A DNA stretch of 64,000 bases from a bacterium BMS3Bbin08 (lineage in GTDB: Bacteria > Nitrospirota > Thermodesulfovibrionia > UBA6902 > BMS3Bbin08): contig BDTR01000053.1 in the NCBI GenBank assembly GCA_002897775.1, positions 1 to 64,000 on the forward strand, in the 5' to 3' direction. Shown piece after piece: positions 48,201 to 56,485 of this stretch (position 1 is the stretch's first letter; each line of letters starts with the position of its first letter). The position numbers were made by a program, and so were the translations under genes. Below the pieces are notes generated by a model. That model was given only the letters and a program-made list of their open reading frames with translations. It ran no database searches and was not told the DNA's origin.

Positions 48201-48315
48201 TGGAAGCGTTATCCTGGGAGGCCTTGCCCTTTCAACAGTGTTTACGGTCTTTGTGATCCCTTCGCTGTTGATGTTCGCAATAAAAATGGAAAAAAGAGAA
48301 CCCAGGGCAGGCTGA
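45202..48315 (+). CDS. RND efflux transporter permease (AcrB family)
   Basis: Product of 1037 residues with the twelve-span RND plan and two large periplasmic loops. Starts MDIVQFSIKKPVTVIV. In the proton-relay helices the motif is GMLVDNAIVVLENI (Asp407 kept, Asp408 replaced by Asn in AcrB numbering) and GVVVNNAILIVHQ (Lys940 replaced by Asn). This is a recurrent variant, not the classical AcrB triad. Substrate unknown. Confidence 0.93.
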   Translation: MDIVQFSIKKPVTVIVGVIFLLLFGLLGLYKMPYQLSPDVTEPEISVTTTWIGATPYEVEREIIEEQEKVLKGIPGLIEMESSSFNSQGTVTLRFKIGTDVDDALLRVSNKLNEVRSYPENVDRPVINATGAATSPVIWMIMKPLKDNPVPINTFRTYFENEIRQYLERVDGVADLFVGGGTKKELHIVVKPGKLAAHGLTINDVINVLNSENINVSAGTMGVGRRDYRIRTVAEFKSPEDIKNIVIRSTGQRRVTVSDIATVDFGYEKPAVSMIHNAEAGIAVGIKPEPGANILDMTDRVETTVEWLNKNKLAHEKIYLDWVYDQRPYINGAIDLVKKNILIGGILAILVLLIFLRSVSSTIIAASAIPISIIGTFIFMNALGRNLNVVSLAGIAFAVGMLVDNAIVVLENIDRHRKLGKSPYDAAYDGTMEVRGAIIASTLTTVAVFLPVIFIQEEAGQLFRDIAIAVTCAVSLSLFVSISVIPMLSKKLFELSPEKTVLKDNVITRFGKKTIEAIMGLVTLTTKNWKTRLVTVLILTSLSFLSVILLLPKTEYLPQGNRNLIINILIPPPGLSYEEKKEIGEDIFEAIGPYMGKDKDNFPGIENMFYVGAEQFNILGAISTHEQRAGELIPLFMRTIQQIPGMFGISLQAGIFQTRLGRGRTVEVDISADDLNKAVQIGGMMYGILSQEIPGAQIRPVPSLELLFPEVQLIPKRDRLKASGMSASDIGIALDVLMDGRKIGEFKQEGRKKIDLVLKASEQDISTPEELYRSMIATPGGKIVPVSSLTDLERTYGITEIRHLERKRTITLQVTPPMDMALQEAMEIIDNKVITTLKTQGMLEGTDVGQSGVADKLTETREMLQWNFLLAAVIAYLLMAALFGNFIYPLIIMFTVPLAGAGGFMGLSLVNLFASRHQPFDILTMLGFVILIGVVVNNAILIVHQSLNNIRYHGMDHREAVLESTRTRLRPIYMSASTSIFGMLPLVVAPGPGSELYRGLGSVILGGLALSTVFTVFVIPSLLMFAIKMEKREPRAG

Positions 48316-48354
48316 TCTTCATATATGAATTAATCGACGGGCCCAAAAAACACC

Positions 48355-49506
48355 ATGAACACCTTTTTATCTACATTCATATTCTTTTACTCGGTCTATG
48401 GTACAGCGCATGTCTACGCATTTTTAAAAGTAAAATATACCTTTCATCCTGATGTCCCTGAAAGTGTGTCGCTGGGCCTGTTCCTTGCGCTCATGATGTT
48501 CTCACCGTCACTGATGAGGTTCTGCAGTCTCAGGTTTTCAAAAAGGTTCTCCAGAACGGTTGCGTACGTATCCTACTCCTGGATGGCGTTGCTTCTTTTC
48601 TTTTTCTCATGCGGCCTTATCTTCGATCTGTATAATCTCGTCCTGCTCGCGCTGGGTTACACGCTTCAAAAAAACCTGGATAGTCTGTTCATCCCCGGCC
48701 CGCACGCTTTTTATATACCTCTTTTGCTGGCCATACCGCTAAGCATTTACAGTTATTATGAAGCAACGGACCTTAGGACAGGCAAATTGATCTTAAAAAC
48801 TTCAAAACTGCCTGAAGAGATCAGGAAATTAACTGTCGCCCATATATCTGATCTGCATCTGGGTATTATGGTCAAAGATGAAATGCTGGATAAAATAGCC
48901 GAAGAAATTCAAAGGGCAAAACCAGACATAATAGTATCTACCGGTGATATGCTGGAAGAAGAGGTAGATCATGTGACCCACCTCTCTGGAAAGTTAAAAA
49001 ATCTTGACGCAAGGCTGGGTAAATTCGCTGTTACAGGCAATCATGATTTTTTCACTGACGTCTCACATTCTGTAAAGTTTATGAAAGATTCAGGATTTAA
49101 ACCGTTACGGGGAGAAGGAATAACCGTGCAGAACATGATAAACATAGCCGGTATTGACGACCCGCTTGTAAAGAATACCGAAGATCAGGGGGGCCGGACC
49201 TCTGAAAAAGAGATCTTATCCAGGCTTCCTTCAGGAATGTTCACCCTTTTACTTAAACACAGGCCTGAGATAGAGAAAGAGAGTCTGGGGATGTTCGATC
49301 TGCAGCTTTCAGGGCATACTCATGGAGGGCAGTTTATGCCGATACGGTTTATCCTGAAACTGCTTTATGGTTATGAGTCAGGTTACAGAAGCCTGGCCAA
49401 AGGCTCCGCCATATATGTAAGCCGCGGAGCAGGTACGGCATGTGCACCCATACGTTTTCTTGCTCCTCCGGAAATAACATTTATTGAAATAATAAAAGAA
49501 CAGTAA
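48355..49506 (+). CDS. Membrane-anchored metallophosphoesterase (YkuE-like)
   Basis: Product of 383 residues. About four N-terminal membrane spans, then a calcineurin-like phosphoesterase with the metal motifs VAHISDLHLG, STGDMLEE, TGNHDF and SGHTHGGQF. YkuE-type members act at the membrane, possibly on UDP-sugars or lipid phosphates; the substrate here is not known. Confidence 0.9.
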   Translation: MNTFLSTFIFFYSVYGTAHVYAFLKVKYTFHPDVPESVSLGLFLALMMFSPSLMRFCSLRFSKRFSRTVAYVSYSWMALLLFFFSCGLIFDLYNLVLLALGYTLQKNLDSLFIPGPHAFYIPLLLAIPLSIYSYYEATDLRTGKLILKTSKLPEEIRKLTVAHISDLHLGIMVKDEMLDKIAEEIQRAKPDIIVSTGDMLEEEVDHVTHLSGKLKNLDARLGKFAVTGNHDFFTDVSHSVKFMKDSGFKPLRGEGITVQNMINIAGIDDPLVKNTEDQGGRTSEKEILSRLPSGMFTLLLKHRPEIEKESLGMFDLQLSGHTHGGQFMPIRFILKLLYGYESGYRSLAKGSAIYVSRGAGTACAPIRFLAPPEITFIEIIKEQ

Positions 49507-49800
49507 AAACCGTTCAAACCGTTTAACCTGTTTAAACAGTTCAAAACAGACAAGATAATGATCGGTGAACAGCCAAAAAACTACGGTTGTTTATAGACGC
49601 TCGTTTAACGTTGTCGATGCTGGTATCGGTATAGATGCTCGTTGTAGAAGCTCGCCACACTACAAGGTGAGTAAACCTGACTGCCGTTAAGTAGGCCCGA
49701 CCAGCCTCGTGCATCGAATTCCGAGCTTCCATACTAGCCTCCATAACGTCAAACGTCCTTACGTTTTCATGAACTATGAGCTATGAGCTACGAGCTATTA
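49507..49800. repeat. Intergenic degenerate repeat region
   Basis: No gene supported. It contains CCGTTCAAACCGTTTAACCTG units (49509-49545), GAxGCTCGTT-like units (about 49597-49655) and TATGAGCTATGAGCTACGAGCT (49774-49797), all degenerate tandem oligonucleotides. Confidence 0.6.
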
Positions 49801-50796
49801 TTATACCCCGACCAGGTCCTCGAGTGATTTAAGCTGTTTTGTCTCACCCATTGCGATAAGCGTATCTCCCTGTCTTATCACGCTTGTAGAGGTAGGATTG
49901 AATTCCATTTCACCTGTTGCCCTTTTTATAGCAACTACTATTATGCCGAGTTCCTTTCGTATGCCGCACTCATCAAGACCTTTGTCCACAATATGAGAGC
50001 TGTCCTTTACCTGGATCTCCTCTATCTGCAGTTCGAGGTTCCCGCTTCTTGTGGCAAATTCAAGGAAATCAACAACAGCCGGTTTTAAAACCGTATGAGC
50101 GATCCTTAAACCGCCCAGATTATAAGGAGAGATCACATTGTCCGCGCCGGCCCGGATGAGTTTCTGTTCCACCCCTTCCTCGCCTGCCCTTGCCACTATT
50201 TTTAGCTTCGGGTTCAGGCCCCTGGCAGACAGAACAACATAAAGGTTATCAGCGTCAGACGAAAGCACGGAGATCAGGCCGCGCGCCCTCTCAATTCCCA
50301 CTAACTTGAGCACATCGTCCTGAGTTGAATCTCCCTGAACCGAGAGTATATCCTTGTCCATAGCAGCAAGGATCTCCGGGCTCTTCTCAACTACCACAAA
50401 CGGAGAACCGTGTGATATCATTTCCCTGGCAATTATTTTCCCCATCCTTCCATAACCGCATATTATGTAATGATTTTTTGTGTTTTCAATTCTTTTGCTC
50501 AATTTTTTCCTCCCTAAGATCTCTCTTATCTTTCCCTCAAGCAGTGCCTTGGTCGCGACACTCAGCGCGTACAGCATCGCGCCTACACCTGTTAATATAA
50601 GGATAATTGTAAAAGACTTTCCGGCTTTTGACAGCAAATGAACTTCCTCATACCCCACGGTGGTCAGGGTAATGACCGTCATGTAAAGGGCGTCGAATAT
50701 GCTCCAGTCCTCGATTAACGCGTAACCGACCGTTCCAAAAGATATTACGCCGATTATGGCAATGACCGGCCACATTATCTGCTGTCTTGTCATCAC
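49801..50796 (-). CDS. Potassium channel with TrkA-N/TrkA-C (RCK) domains
   Basis: Product of 331 residues. Two membrane spans around a pore with the selectivity filter TVGYE (TLTTVGYEEV), then a Rossmann RCK domain (IICGYGRMGKIIAREM) and TrkA-C ending PTSTSVIRQGDTLIAMG. Ligand-gated K+ channel of the MthK/Kch type. Near TrkH-TrkA, so potassium transport is over-represented in this stretch. Confidence 0.92.
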   Translation of the reverse strand: MMTRQQIMWPVIAIIGVISFGTVGYALIEDWSIFDALYMTVITLTTVGYEEVHLLSKAGKSFTIILILTGVGAMLYALSVATKALLEGKIREILGRKKLSKRIENTKNHYIICGYGRMGKIIAREMISHGSPFVVVEKSPEILAAMDKDILSVQGDSTQDDVLKLVGIERARGLISVLSSDADNLYVVLSARGLNPKLKIVARAGEEGVEQKLIRAGADNVISPYNLGGLRIAHTVLKPAVVDFLEFATRSGNLELQIEEIQVKDSSHIVDKGLDECGIRKELGIIVVAIKRATGEMEFNPTSTSVIRQGDTLIAMGETKQLKSLEDLVGV

Positions 50797-50983
50797 AAGT
50801 ATAATTATAAAGAATTCCCGATATTTTTTTTCATGGGGCGGAGCTTTGCCCTGAAGTATTTGAAAAATTAACCCTCACGGTTCATTTTGCAAAGCAAAAT
50901 GGTGAGGGCTGGGGGGGGGAAGAAGTTAATAATTGCTAATTGTTAATTTTAGATTTTGCATTATTTAGTTAATTAGCTGTCAG
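50797..50983. other. Intergenic hairpin and degenerate repeats
   Basis: CCCTCACGGTTC-ATTTTGC-aaa-GCAAAAT-GGTGAGGG (about 50873-50908) is a hairpin nested in a hairpin. It is followed by a run of nine G and AATTGCTAATTGTTAATT repeat. No gene. Confidence 0.55.
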
Positions 50984-51913
50984 CTATGAGCTATTCGTAC
51001 TATCCTCTTGGTCTTCATCCCTGTACGCCCGTTTCCTGATAAGGAGCCTTACAAAACCATAGAACGTCAGGACCCCGGCCAAAGAGAACAGGATCGTATA
51101 AAGATTATTGCTCAGGTACGTAAACCAGGTAGTTTTTTTCCTGAGATAGCCGTGCCACCTGTTCTCCAGCTCCTCTGCGGAGATCGCCAGGGCCCTTTGG
51201 ACCGAGGTATCAATATCGTTTCCTTCACCTATATGGTCCAGTATTTCCAGTATCGCGGCAGTTCCGAACTCTTTATCAATATATTCTACAATACTCCTGC
51301 TCTGCTCATAAGCCAGCACAAGGTATTTTTCATTTGCCGGGAATGTTTCTGACAGATCCCTTAAACTTATAAATCTTCCTGATAACGCCGCCTGTTTTAG
51401 AAGATCTCTGTTATCTCCGGTCATTATCTCCGCGATACCCCCGCTTACCCACTGTGATATACCCTCATTAAGCCATTTAGGCAGTTTTTTCTCTTTGACA
51501 TAGTAATGGAGGAAAAGGTGGCACAGCTCATGTTTGAGTGTTACCTTTGTGCTAAACAAATGTCTGCTCATCTTTGAAGAGTCAATTACTATGAGATTTT
51601 TTTGAGGGACCGCGAACGCGGTAATGATCTTACTGCCGGTCATCTTCTGAAATGCCTTTTCATCCTTAATGATCACAACTGTAGGCCTGAAGACCGGTTC
51701 AGGACCAAAGACCTGCTCAAGTTCAGCCTTAACATAAGGATAAACATCCGCAATCTCTTTCGCCGCGTTTCTCAGGGGTTCTTCAAACTGTACAGTTAGT
51801 TCTTCGCTCCGGATAGTAGCTGTCTCAGAAGCGTAAAGCGGGCGGAAAAGAGTGATAATAATAACGAGGTAAAGGCAGAGATGGATACATATCCTCCTGG
51901 GATTAAGCATCAA
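50984..51913 (-). CDS. Secreted/anchored peptidase-MA-like metallohydrolase
   Basis: Product of 309 residues. Signal peptide, zinc motif TLKHELCHLFLHYY (HExxH variant HELCH) with downstream WLNEGISQWVSG supplying the third ligand region, and a C-terminal membrane span (YTILFSLAGVLTFYGFVRLLI). Probable periplasmic, membrane-tethered peptidase; substrate unknown. Confidence 0.85.
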   Translation of the reverse strand: MMLNPRRICIHLCLYLVIIITLFRPLYASETATIRSEELTVQFEEPLRNAAKEIADVYPYVKAELEQVFGPEPVFRPTVVIIKDEKAFQKMTGSKIITAFAVPQKNLIVIDSSKMSRHLFSTKVTLKHELCHLFLHYYVKEKKLPKWLNEGISQWVSGGIAEIMTGDNRDLLKQAALSGRFISLRDLSETFPANEKYLVLAYEQSRSIVEYIDKEFGTAAILEILDHIGEGNDIDTSVQRALAISAEELENRWHGYLRKKTTWFTYLSNNLYTILFSLAGVLTFYGFVRLLIRKRAYRDEDQEDSTNSS

Positions 51914-51928
51914 TTCCCTGAAGCAACA

Positions 51929-52083
51929 CTATTTTCCTTCATGCTTTCCATGAAACTCCTCGGTCTCTTCTTCCATTTTCGTGAGCCTTGTGTAGTAATC
52001 TGGGAACTCGTTTAAATGCGCAAGGGCGATCTTGCCTGTCATCAGGGGATCATCGCCGGTAACATTGGTATGAATGTATATTC
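51929..52083 (-). pseudogene. DUF5661-like C-terminal remnant
   Basis: The minus strand reads NVTGDDPLMTGKIALAHL followed by NEFPDYYTRLTKMEEETEEF, ending in TAG at 51929-51931. This is the conserved C-terminal half of small DUF5661-like proteins. Upstream the frame soon meets TGA, with no start or N-terminal half. Confidence 0.55.
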
Positions 52084-52124
52084 AACATTATATCAAATGA
52101 GGGCAGATACTCCTGAGAACATGG

Positions 52125-52172
52125 AGCCCCACGGTCAAGCCCGCCTACCGGCAGGCAGGCCCGTGGTACCTT
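52125..52172. repeat. Dispersed GCCTACCGGCAGGCAGGC repeat nested in a CCCCACGG/CCGTGG hairpin
   Basis: The repeat is placed exactly in the loop position of a hairpin whose plain form (CCCCACGGGTAAACCCGTGG) occurs at about 53271-53290. Other copies near 4193 and 36889. Confidence 0.6.
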
Positions 52173-52276
52173 CCTGAATACCCTCCTGCGCCAAGGCTAC
52201 GGAGGGTTATCCGCCAATTGCGAAATCCACCGAAGCATAGACACTTAGACTTAGATCTGTGCGTCTGCGTAGGCAC

Positions 52277-52310
52277 ATAAAAAACCCCCGGATGTTATTC
52301 CAGGGGTTTA
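52277..52310 (-). terminator. Terminator of the 35-residue protein gene
   Basis: On the minus strand AAACCCCTGG...CCGGGGGTT is followed by a T-run. Confidence 0.75.
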
Positions 52311-52340
52311 GTGATCGAAAAAATCAGCCTTGCGGCCTGG

Positions 52341-52448
52341 TCAGCATTTCTTTCCTTTATGAGAAGCGCAGGTCTTGGCCTTTGCCCTTGCCGTATTCTT
52401 GCACCTTTTCCCTTCTTTTGTTTTTGCTACACATCTTGCTTTTGCCAT
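52341..52448 (-). CDS. 35-residue cysteine/lysine-rich small protein
   Basis: A strong ribosome site (GAAAGGAGGAGG) sits just before ATG 52448. The product has four Cys in a CVAKTKEGKRC ... TCASHKGKKC pattern and is highly basic. The spacing C-x9-C ... C-x2-H resembles small zinc-binding DUF5763-like peptides. It has its own promoter-like sequence (52492-52519) and terminator, so I regard it as real although very short. Confidence 0.7.
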   Translation of the reverse strand: MAKARCVAKTKEGKRCKNTARAKAKTCASHKGKKC

Positions 52449-52491
52449 TTTCCTCCTCCTTTCAAGTTAGAGAATTTTACAGATCACAATG

Positions 52492-52519
52492 ATTATAACA
52501 CAGAAAACGAGGAGCGCAA
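52492..52519 (-). promoter_or_regulatory. Promoter of the 35-residue protein gene
   Basis: On the minus strand: TTGCGC (52514-52519), 16-bp spacer, perfect TATAAT (52492-52497), about 45 bp before the start codon. Confidence 0.6.
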
Positions 52520-52524
52520 GATTT

Positions 52525-53067
52525 TTATTTGCTCGCGATACCTCCGGATACAACGAACTTCATTACTTCACTGCTCATTGAGTCGATGGGACTTACCTGT
52601 TCTTTAGGCACAATAATAAGGTTCCCCGCGAAGGTGTATGACTGAGGAAGGTATACGGCTACACTGCCGGATAGCCCTAAATTCTCAAGATCGTCTCTCG
52701 TAACAAAGCCGACCATCCTTATATTGCTTCCCGGAGACAGGAGAACGGTTACAGGTTCATTAAACCCCTTTTTGTCGCCCACAAAAGCGCCTATCAGGTC
52801 TTTTACGGAAGTATAAACAAGCTTTATAAACGGCAGCCTGCTAAACATGATATCCACAAGGTGCATCAGTTTCCTTGTCAGAAAATTTGATCCGATAAAG
52901 CCGATGAGAGTGATCGCCGTAATTGTGACGACAAATCCCATCCCGCGTACCGGGAACGCGAACATGCTGTCGATCTTGATAAAAATGATATAGACAACAT
53001 ATATCGCGGCTACAAGCGGTACAATAAATATCAGACCGTTAAGGAAATATTTTGTAAGCCTTTTCAT
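52525..53067 (-). CDS. DUF502 membrane protein
   Basis: Product of 180 residues with two N-terminal membrane spans (FLNGLIFIVPLVAAIYVVYIIF, GFVVTITAITLIGFIGSNFL) and the conserved soluble part KKGFNEPVTVLLSPGSN...VAVYLPQSYTFAGNLIIVP. Function unknown; widespread in Gram-negatives and plants. Confidence 0.9.
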   Translation of the reverse strand: MKRLTKYFLNGLIFIVPLVAAIYVVYIIFIKIDSMFAFPVRGMGFVVTITAITLIGFIGSNFLTRKLMHLVDIMFSRLPFIKLVYTSVKDLIGAFVGDKKGFNEPVTVLLSPGSNIRMVGFVTRDDLENLGLSGSVAVYLPQSYTFAGNLIIVPKEQVSPIDSMSSEVMKFVVSGGIASK

Positions 53068-53360
53068 GCCTGCCCCCTTTCGAATACAGTAATATTATAA
53101 TCAACCACTTCGACTTTGCTCAGGATTGGACATTCGGCTGAGCTCAGTCGAAGCCATACTGAGCGGTGTTTTTTATCCCTGTCATAAATGACAGTGATTG
53201 AACACTGCCGAATGTATCAAGTTTAATCTATATCTTCTCAAATCATCAATCAGAGAAAAAACCATGCGGAACCCCACGGGTAAACCCGTGGTTTTCTGCG
53301 AAGGCGGATAAAAAATGATTGTCCGGTAAATCCATGATACAATAGAATGCAGGTCGCAGC
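53068..53360. other. Intergenic region with dispersed palindromes
   Basis: Contains CTTCGACTTTGCTCAGG...CTGAGCTCAGTCGAAG-type inverted units (53108-53155) and the CCCCACGGGTAAACCCGTGG hairpin (53271-53290). No gene. Confidence 0.6.
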
Positions 53361-54239
53361 ATGAAGATCTTCTTCTCAGAAAAATGCCTGGAGTATTCGC
53401 AGCCCGGACATCCTGAATCTCCGGCAAGGGTGAGTTCAACGTACCGTTTTCTTAAGGAAAAAGGTCTTGAGTTCATTGAGCCTGCCCCATGCGGTGACGA
53501 AGATATTCTGCTTGCCCATACGCCTGAGCTTCTGAATGCGGTAAAGGGAGAGAGCTTTTTTGATATGGATACCCCTGCCCTGCCCGGTATATTTGAACAC
53601 GCCCGGCTGGCAGCCGGCAGTGCAATTGATGCCGCCCGGCAGTGCCTGAAAGGAGAAATGACCTTTTCCCTTATGAGACCGCCGGGCCATCACGCGACCG
53701 GAAACAGACTTGGCGGCTTCTGCTACTTTAATAACATTGCCATTGCCGTATTGAAAATTAAAGAGCAGGCCGGAGAGTCGGATCGACCGGGGAAAATAGC
53801 AATTATTGATTTTGACTGTCATCACGGAAACGGCACAGAAGACATATTCCTTAACAGAAATGACTTCCTGTATGTTTCCTTACACCAGAGCCCACTGTAT
53901 CCGGGCACCGGTCTTTCAAGCAGGGGAAACTGTGTTAATTACCCCCTGCCCGCCGATACATCGCCTGATGAATACCTTGCCGTGCTTGGCAAAGCCCTTA
54001 AAAAGGTGGCGGAGTTCGGTGCAGACCTGCTCGCTGTATCAGCGGGGTTTGATACCTACAGGCTTGACCCAATAACCAATATTTCCCTGGAAAAAGACAC
54101 TTACAAAGAGATCGGGGAAATGCTGTCAAAACCCGGCCTGCCGCTTTTTGCCGTGCTTGAAGGCGGCTATAGCAGGGACATACCTGAATGTATCTACCAA
54201 TTCTTAACCGGCTTAGAGAAAAAAGGAGGTAAGACATGA
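53361..54239 (+). CDS. Histone deacetylase/acetylpolyamine amidohydrolase family protein
   Basis: Product of 292 residues. Zinc deacetylase core: HPESPAR, RPPGHHA (catalytic His pair), DFDCHHGNGTEDIF (metal Asp/His), SAGFDTY and the Tyr-containing EGGY. In bacteria these enzymes act on acetylated polyamines, acetoin-related or protein substrates; the substrate here is unknown. Its stop overlaps the next start (ATGA). Confidence 0.9.
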   Translation: MKIFFSEKCLEYSQPGHPESPARVSSTYRFLKEKGLEFIEPAPCGDEDILLAHTPELLNAVKGESFFDMDTPALPGIFEHARLAAGSAIDAARQCLKGEMTFSLMRPPGHHATGNRLGGFCYFNNIAIAVLKIKEQAGESDRPGKIAIIDFDCHHGNGTEDIFLNRNDFLYVSLHQSPLYPGTGLSSRGNCVNYPLPADTSPDEYLAVLGKALKKVAEFGADLLAVSAGFDTYRLDPITNISLEKDTYKEIGEMLSKPGLPLFAVLEGGYSRDIPECIYQFLTGLEKKGGKT

Positions 54240-55000
54240 AAACAATCGTAAAAATAGTAATTGCCCTGCTTATTATTGTTGTCATACTTTTTGTTAGTAA
54301 GAACTTCATTGCAAAGGCGGCTGTAACAGGCGGAGTAAAGGCTGTAACCGGTCTTGAGATGGATATTAAGAGTATGGATGTAGGGATACTAAAGACCCTT
54401 GTAGGCATTAATTCCATGAAGCTTTATAACCCGCCCGGTTACACGGACAGGGTTATGATAGACATGCCTGAGATCTATATAGACTATGACCTGGCCGCGT
54501 TCCTTAAAAGAAAAGCGCACCTGGAAGAGATAAGAATAAACCTGAAAGAGCTGACTGTCATAAAAGACAGGGACGGAAAACTTAACCTTGACGCGCTAAA
54601 GGTCGTGGAAGAAGAGAAGGAAGCCGCGAAAACAGAGAAAAAAGAAAAGATCGAAATGCAAATTGACGAGCTTGACCTAAAGATCGGAAAGGTCATATAC
54701 AAGGATTTTTCAAAAGGCAAAGAACCAAAGATAAGGGAATATAATATTAACCTTCACGAGAAATTTCATAATATCACAGACCTCAAAGATCTTGGCAAGA
54801 TCATCCTGGTGAAAGCGCTGTTGAACACCGGAATAGCCGGTCTCGCTAATTTTGACCTTGGATCTCTTAAATCAGGAATTTCCGACACATTGAAAGGAAC
54901 CGCGGGTGCAGTAGGCGATATAGGTAAAAAAGCAGCTGATACCATTGAAAAAACAACAAAAGGGATAACAGACAAAATAAAACTGCCGTTTGGGGACTAG
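54236..55000 (+). CDS. AsmA/DUF748-like periplasmic protein
   Basis: Product of 254 residues. N-terminal membrane anchor, then KAAVTGGVKAVTGLEMDIKSMDVGIL and KERKAHLEEIRINLKEL-like strands typical of AsmA/TamB-type bridge proteins, a Glu/Lys-rich segment, and a C-terminal helical GTAGAVGDIGKKAADTIEKTTKG tail. Possible role in envelope lipid transport. Overlaps the deacetylase gene by 4 bp. Confidence 0.75.
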   Translation: MKTIVKIVIALLIIVVILFVSKNFIAKAAVTGGVKAVTGLEMDIKSMDVGILKTLVGINSMKLYNPPGYTDRVMIDMPEIYIDYDLAAFLKRKAHLEEIRINLKELTVIKDRDGKLNLDALKVVEEEKEAAKTEKKEKIEMQIDELDLKIGKVIYKDFSKGKEPKIREYNINLHEKFHNITDLKDLGKIILVKALLNTGIAGLANFDLGSLKSGISDTLKGTAGAVGDIGKKAADTIEKTTKGITDKIKLPFGD

Positions 55001-55036
55001 TGAAAGGAACGATGGAAGATAGACGAGGGTTGTCTT

Positions 55037-56485
55037 TCACTTCTTCCAGAAGTGCGGCACGAACAGAATAACAACCGTGTAGATTTCGAGCCTGCCAATA
55101 AGCATGCAGAAGATAAGCACCCATTTGCCTGCTGTTGGGATCGAAGCATAGTTGTCAGTAGGCCCGGCCGCTCCCAGCGCTGGGCCGACATTGGCCATCG
55201 CTGAAAATACCGTACTGGCTGAAGTTATAACGTCCATTCCCAGAGCGCTCATGCACAGCGTTGCTATCACAGTAATTAAAATGAAAAGGAACAGAAAACC
55301 CCAGATGCCCCCGAGTGTCTCCTTGCGAACATTCCTGCCGTCAAGCTTCAGCGCTGTAAGGGCATGCGGATGGATCAACTGATAAAGCTCCCTGTAAGCC
55401 TGTTTGAACATAAGAAGTACCCTGACCTGTTTCATGCCTCCGCCTGTTGAACCTATCATGCCGCCGAAGAACATAAGCCCTAAAAGAAGTATCTGGACAA
55501 AAGCAGGCCATAACTCGTAATCCGCGGTCGCATACCCGGTCGTGGTCACTATCGATACGACCTGAAACGACGCATACCTCAGGGCCTCTGGAATTGAATT
55601 ATAGCCGGAAGCCATAAGAGCGATCGTAACGGCGGTTATTGACAGGAATATGATCATTACATAGAATCTGAACTCACTGCTCCTTGTAAACCTTGAGAAC
55701 TTCCCCCTTAGAGCGTAAAAATGCAGGCCAAAGTTTATGCCCGCGAAAAACATGAAGACAGTGATGATAACGTCGATATAAGCGTTATTAAAGTGGGCTA
55801 TGCTCAGGGTTTTAGTTGAAAATCCGCCTGTAGCCATGGTCGTAAAGGCATGGCATACCGCGTCAAAAATGCTCATGCCGCAAAATGTCAGAAGGACCGC
55901 CAGTACCGCTGTGAGTCCTGCGTATATATACCAGAGAGATTTCGCGGTATCAAGTATCCTTGGCCTTAATTTTTCGACCCCGATGTCAGGCACCTCTGCC
56001 TTGAACAGCTGCATCCCACCGACACCCAGCATGGGAAGGATAGCGATCGAGAAAACGATTATTCCCATACCGCCCATCCACTGCGTAAGGCTCCTCCACA
56101 GCAGGATCCCGTTTGGAATGCTCTCCAGATTGTCCAGGACAGACGCGCCTGTGGTTGTGAAACCGGCCATTGCCTCAAAATACGCATTGGTAAAATTCAG
56201 AGTAGCGCCTGATAAAATATAGGGCAAAGAGCCGAACAGGGATATGGCCATCCAGCTCGCGGTAACAACAGCAAAACCGTCCCTGTGCCTTATCTCCAGT
56301 TTTTTCTGTCCCTTGGTGAAAAAATACAGCAGAAGGCCGGAGAAAAAAGTTATTAAAAAAGTTACGCCCAGCGCGGACGTATCATCACCCCTGTATATCA
56401 CAGACGCAGCAACAGGCAGGAGTATGAAGGCCGAGGAAAACATAAGGACAACCCCAACAAGATTGCAAACAAGAAGAATGTTCAT
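55037..56485 (-). CDS. trkH: Trk-type potassium uptake membrane subunit
   Basis: Product of 482 residues with the repeated M1-P-M2 pore units; filter-like segments TTTGASVLD, TMATGGFST, TTTGYATAD and ANVGPALGA each keep the Gly. Acts with TrkA, encoded directly upstream (4-bp overlap). Confidence 0.93.
   Translation of the reverse strand: MNILLVCNLVGVVLMFSSAFILLPVAASVIYRGDDTSALGVTFLITFFSGLLLYFFTKGQKKLEIRHRDGFAVVTASWMAISLFGSLPYILSGATLNFTNAYFEAMAGFTTTGASVLDNLESIPNGILLWRSLTQWMGGMGIIVFSIAILPMLGVGGMQLFKAEVPDIGVEKLRPRILDTAKSLWYIYAGLTAVLAVLLTFCGMSIFDAVCHAFTTMATGGFSTKTLSIAHFNNAYIDVIITVFMFFAGINFGLHFYALRGKFSRFTRSSEFRFYVMIIFLSITAVTIALMASGYNSIPEALRYASFQVVSIVTTTGYATADYELWPAFVQILLLGLMFFGGMIGSTGGGMKQVRVLLMFKQAYRELYQLIHPHALTALKLDGRNVRKETLGGIWGFLFLFILITVIATLCMSALGMDVITSASTVFSAMANVGPALGAAGPTDNYASIPTAGKWVLIFCMLIGRLEIYTVVILFVPHFWKK

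Noticed and set aside
49541-49744. Minus-strand frame of 67 codons
   Set aside because: Encoded by degenerate GAxGCTCGTT-type repeats with no ribosome site.
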